NCBI RefSeq assembly: GCF_025231485.1
Contig: NZ_CP104003.1
Coordinates: forward strand, 2,914,001-2,978,000
Length of the DNA: 64,000 nucleotides
Direction: 5' to 3'
Source: Salinirubellus salinus
GTDB taxonomy: Archaea; Halobacteriota; Halobacteria; Halobacteriales; Haloarculaceae
Part shown: positions 62,083 through 64,000 of the stretch, one piece after another
Numbering within the stretch: position 1 is the first letter of the stretch
How the letters are laid out: every line of letters begins with the position of its first letter
The notes under the pieces: model-generated
Databases searched by the model: none
Seen by the model: the letters and a program-made list of their open reading frames with translations, nothing else
Told to the model about the DNA's origin: nothing
Made by a program: the position numbers and the translations under genes

Positions 62083-62194
62083 AACCCACTTTGTACTCGT
62101 CGGGTTCGCTCGCTGCGCTCGCGAACCACTCCTCGCAAAAACTTGGGGAAAAAGTGCGCTCCTCGCTTCGCTCGGAGCGGGTGGGTGTGCTGGT
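62079..62194 (+). repeat. Structured 3' element downstream of pheA (copy B)
   Basis: Starts at the pheA stop codon with CTAGAACCCACT. It has a hairpin GTTCGC/GCGAAC (62104-62109 with 62121-62126), the conserved ACTTGGGGAAAAAGTGCG, a second stem GCTCC/GGAGC (62158-62162 with 62174-62178) and GGGTGGGTGTGCTGG. Blocks and order match copy A after orc1; the second stem differs in sequence but pairs in both. Confidence 0.65.
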
Positions 62195-62263
62195 GACTAC
62201 AGCACAGCACCGCCTCCGCACCCCGACAGCTACCGCCTCCGCGCCGCACGGCACCGCCCGCCA

Positions 62264-62274
62264 CGCCTATACCG
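62264..62274 (+). promoter_or_regulatory. TATA-like box of ferredoxin gene
   Basis: GCCTATACCG centred about 26 bases before ATG 62295, as expected for a leaderless transcript. Confidence 0.5.
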
Positions 62275-62294
62275 CCGTCCGGCGAACGCGAGGT

Positions 62295-62540
62295 ATGCGA
62301 ATCGAGTACGACCGGGACACCTGTATCGGGATGTTCCAGTGCGTGGCGGAGTGGGACGCGTTCGAGCGGGACGAGTCGGCCGGGAAGGCCGTGCTCGCCG
62401 ACAGCGAGGAACGCGAGGAGGACGTGTTCGTCCGCGAGATCCCCGAGGACGCGGAGTTCGACGCGAAGTTCGCGGCCAGAGTGTGCCCCGTCGACGCCAT
62501 CCGGGTGTTCGACGACGACGGCGAGCAGATAATCCCCTGA
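62295..62540 (+). CDS. Ferredoxin, 3Fe-4S/single-cluster type
   Basis: An 81-residue acidic ferredoxin. The cluster ligands are CIGMFQC (residues 10-16) and CPVDAI near residue 65, giving three cysteines in the pattern Cys-x5-Cys...Cys-Pro, as in 3Fe-4S ferredoxins that serve cytochrome P450 enzymes. The second half of the protein has a 20-residue acidic insertion. Its redox partner is not in the window. It follows the pheA 3' element. Confidence 0.83.
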   Translation: MRIEYDRDTCIGMFQCVAEWDAFERDESAGKAVLADSEEREEDVFVREIPEDAEFDAKFAARVCPVDAIRVFDDDGEQIIP

Positions 62541-62700
62541 ACGCACGTTCGATACGGGCGAACGTCTTTCGTATAAAAGTGCTGTGGCAGCTCCTTCCAG
62601 ACGTCGCCGTATCTGCCGTCGGGGCACCGCTAGCGGCGGGGCTGGTCGGGACTCGGTGGCGTGAAAGAAGTGAGGACGTCCGGGTTCGGGCCGCGTCCGC
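62541..62700. other. Non-coding gap with an orphan TATA-like word
   Basis: Between the converging ferredoxin and mdh genes there is CGTATAAAAGTG at about 62570-62581, the clearest TATA-like word on the plus strand of this region. No gene follows it in the right direction. A palindrome CCGCTAGCGG (62627-62636) comes after. A short RNA is possible but unsupported. Confidence 0.35.
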
Positions 62701-63615
62701 TTACGCGATCTTGTCGTACTGGTCGGCGAGCTTCTCGGCGGCCTCGTCCATCAGCTCGGACTCGTAGTCGTCGAGGTCCCACTCGACGACCTCCTCGACG
62801 CCGTTCGAGCCGAGCTTGACCGGGACACCGAAGGCGGTGTCCTCGTAGCCGAACTCGCCCTCGAGCTTCACGGAGCCGGGCAGCACCTCGCCGGTGTCGT
62901 GGAGGATGGCCTCGACCATGTGGGCGACGCCCGTCGCCGGGCCCCACTGGGTCGCGCCCTTGCGCTCGATGACGTCCATCGCGGACTGCTGGAGGTCACC
63001 GAGGATCTCCTCCTTCTCGTCGGCGCTGAACTCGGGGTCGGTGCCGTCGACACGGACCTTGGAGAACATGGGGACCTGCGCGTCGCCGTGCTCGCCGAGG
63101 ATGGTCGCCTCCACGTTCTTGACCGGCGCGTCGAAGCGCTCGGAGAGGACGTAGCGGAACCGGGCGGAGTCCAGACGGCCACCGAAGCCGATCACCTTCT
63201 GGCGTGCGCGGTCACCCGCCTCGTACAGGTGGCGGTTGAGCAGGTCCACCGGGTTCGAGGTGGTGACGGAGACGAAGTCGTCGTTGTACTCGGCGAGCGA
63301 CGAGCCGATGTCCTCCATGATGGGGGCGTTGTCGCCCGCGAGGTCGATGCGGGTCTGGCCCGGCTGTCGCGGGATGCCGGCCGTGATGACGACGACGTCC
63401 GAGCCGGCGGTGTCCTCGTACCCGCCCTGGACGACCGTGGTGTTCGAGTCGTAGGCGATGCCGTGGTTCGTGTCGGCGGCCTGCCCGACCGTCTTCTCCT
63501 CCATGTCGGGGATGTCCACGAACACGAGTTCGTCGACGATGTCACGAAGTGCGAGGTTGTACCCCGCCGCGGCACCCACCGTGCCAGCGGCACCGATGAC
63601 GCTCACTTTCGTCAT
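62701..63615 (-). CDS. mdh: Malate dehydrogenase
   Basis: Interconverts malate and oxaloacetate in the citric acid cycle. The 304-residue enzyme has the NAD fold [20 protein letters not shown] with an Asp at FVDIPD (NAD preference), substrate Arg in [13 protein letters not shown] and catalytic His in [13 protein letters not shown]. It is of the lactate-dehydrogenase-like type typical of haloarchaea. Start 63615 (MTKVSVIG) is preferred over 63627. It follows the second orc1-like gene by 75 bases on the same strand. Confidence 0.94.
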   Translation of the reverse strand: MTKVSVIGAAGTVGAAAGYNLALRDIVDELVFVDIPDMEEKTVGQAADTNHGIAYDSNTTVVQGGYEDTAGSDVVVITAGIPRQPGQTRIDLAGDNAPIMEDIGSSLAEYNDDFVSVTTSNPVDLLNRHLYEAGDRARQKVIGFGGRLDSARFRYVLSERFDAPVKNVEATILGEHGDAQVPMFSKVRVDGTDPEFSADEKEEILGDLQQSAMDVIERKGATQWGPATGVAHMVEAILHDTGEVLPGSVKLEGEFGYEDTAFGVPVKLGSNGVEEVVEWDLDDYESELMDEAAEKLADQYDKIA

Positions 63616-63690
63616 ACTGGAGGGCACGACCTAGCCCGTAATAGGTCCCTGTGATTCGTCCTCGCGGGTGGGCTTCCCCCGGCCGACGGC

Positions 63691-64000
63691 TCACCCGAGT
63701 CGCTCCAGCACCGCGTCCGCGTCGTACGCGAGCGACAGCTCGCGCGAGCGCCCCCGACCCTCAACGTTCGTGTACTCGGCGTCGATGACCCCGAGCTGGT
63801 CGAGCTTGTTGATGATCTCGGAGTAGCGGGTGTAGCCCAGCCCGGTGTCCTCGGTGAACGCCTCGAACACGTCGCCCGCGCGCGAGCCGTCGTGCTGGGC
63901 GAGGGTCCGGAGGAACGCCCGCTCCGAGTCCGCCAGCGACCGGAGGTGCCGCGAGAGGTGGACGTACTTCGCCTTCTCGTAGGCCTCGTCCACGTCCTCC
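63691..64000 (-). CDS. Orc1/Cdc6-type protein, C-terminal part only
   Basis: The last ~102 codons of a leftward gene that begins beyond the right edge. The visible part is a helix (VDEAYEKAKYVHLSRHLRSL) then a winged helix (SERAFLRTLAQHDGSRAGDV, YTRYSEIINKLDQLGVIDAE, NVEGRGRSRELSLAY). It lines up well with the C-terminal winged helix of the Orc1 in this window (TGEVFNIYKRL, RRVTDLISELDMLGIV, GRYGRTKEISL). The AAA+ part is not visible. It is the window's second initiator-like gene. Confidence 0.75.
   Translation of the reverse strand, partial: EDVDEAYEKAKYVHLSRHLRSLADSERAFLRTLAQHDGSRAGDVFEAFTEDTGLGYTRYSEIINKLDQLGVIDAEYTNVEGRGRSRELSLAYDADAVLERLG

Overview
The window is a GC-rich (roughly 70% by eye) stretch of chromosome from an extremely halophilic archaeon, class Halobacteria. 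The evidence is consistently acidic proteins, many GTG starts fused to the preceding TGA, leaderless genes with TATA-like boxes about 27 bases before the start codon, haloarchaeal families (OapABC, DUF5789, DUF6757, bacterioopsin-activator type HTH) and archaeal enzymes (PurO, EndA, Hjc, Orc1/Cdc6). I cannot name the genus. No rRNA, tRNA, CRISPR array, transposase or integrase is visible, so this is essentially core chromosome.

Layout. 1-7 kb: a ferritin-like gene cut by the left edge, a cytochrome bd oxidase operon (cydA, cydB, a small membrane gene), regulators, thioredoxin and small proteins. 7-16 kb: surface and envelope genes (LssY-like membrane protein, ArnT/PMT-like membrane protein with an arylsulfotransferase-like partner, solute-binding lipoprotein, PAP2 phosphatase), a CapA-like gene broken by one amber codon, and purO. 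16-22 kb: phosphoesterase, UspA, tryptophanase, aspartate kinase, a RecA/KaiC-like protein. 22-27.3 kb: the replication origin. oapA-oapB-oapC run leftward and orc1/cdc6 runs rightward from a 1.4-kb non-coding region holding two nearly identical inverted origin recognition boxes with long G-tracts around an AT-richer core. 27.6-34.4 kb: kinase-like and ligase-like genes, DUF5789, PHP, DUF6757 and an NAD-dependent DNA ligase. 34.4-40.2 kb: a three-gene operon (FAD oxidoreductase, acyl-CoA synthetase, SnoaL-like) divergent from an HTH regulator, then an MFS transporter. 40.2-49 kb: hjc with two overlapping paralogous membrane-anchored genes, SWIM and Nudix proteins, trpS, a methyltransferase, endA and a NucS-like/zinc-ribbon fusion. 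49-56 kb: the 2-oxoacid dehydrogenase complex (lpdA facing pdhA-pdhB-pdhC) and lipA, which makes its lipoyl cofactor. 56-64 kb: MATE transporter, Ski2-like helicase, hydrolase, prephenate dehydratase, ferredoxin, malate dehydrogenase and the C-terminal end of a second Orc1/Cdc6.

The observations most worth following are non-coding. Two similar ~115-bp elements start exactly at the stop codons of orc1 and pheA and share conserved blocks around a helix whose sequence differs but still pairs. A pair of inverted copies of another element lies between the converging lpdA and pdhC genes. Other points are the single-base nonsense change in the capA-like gene, a 267-bp antisense overlap of two convergent genes, a RecA-like protein without a normal Walker A motif, and copies of the origin-box motif outside the origin.
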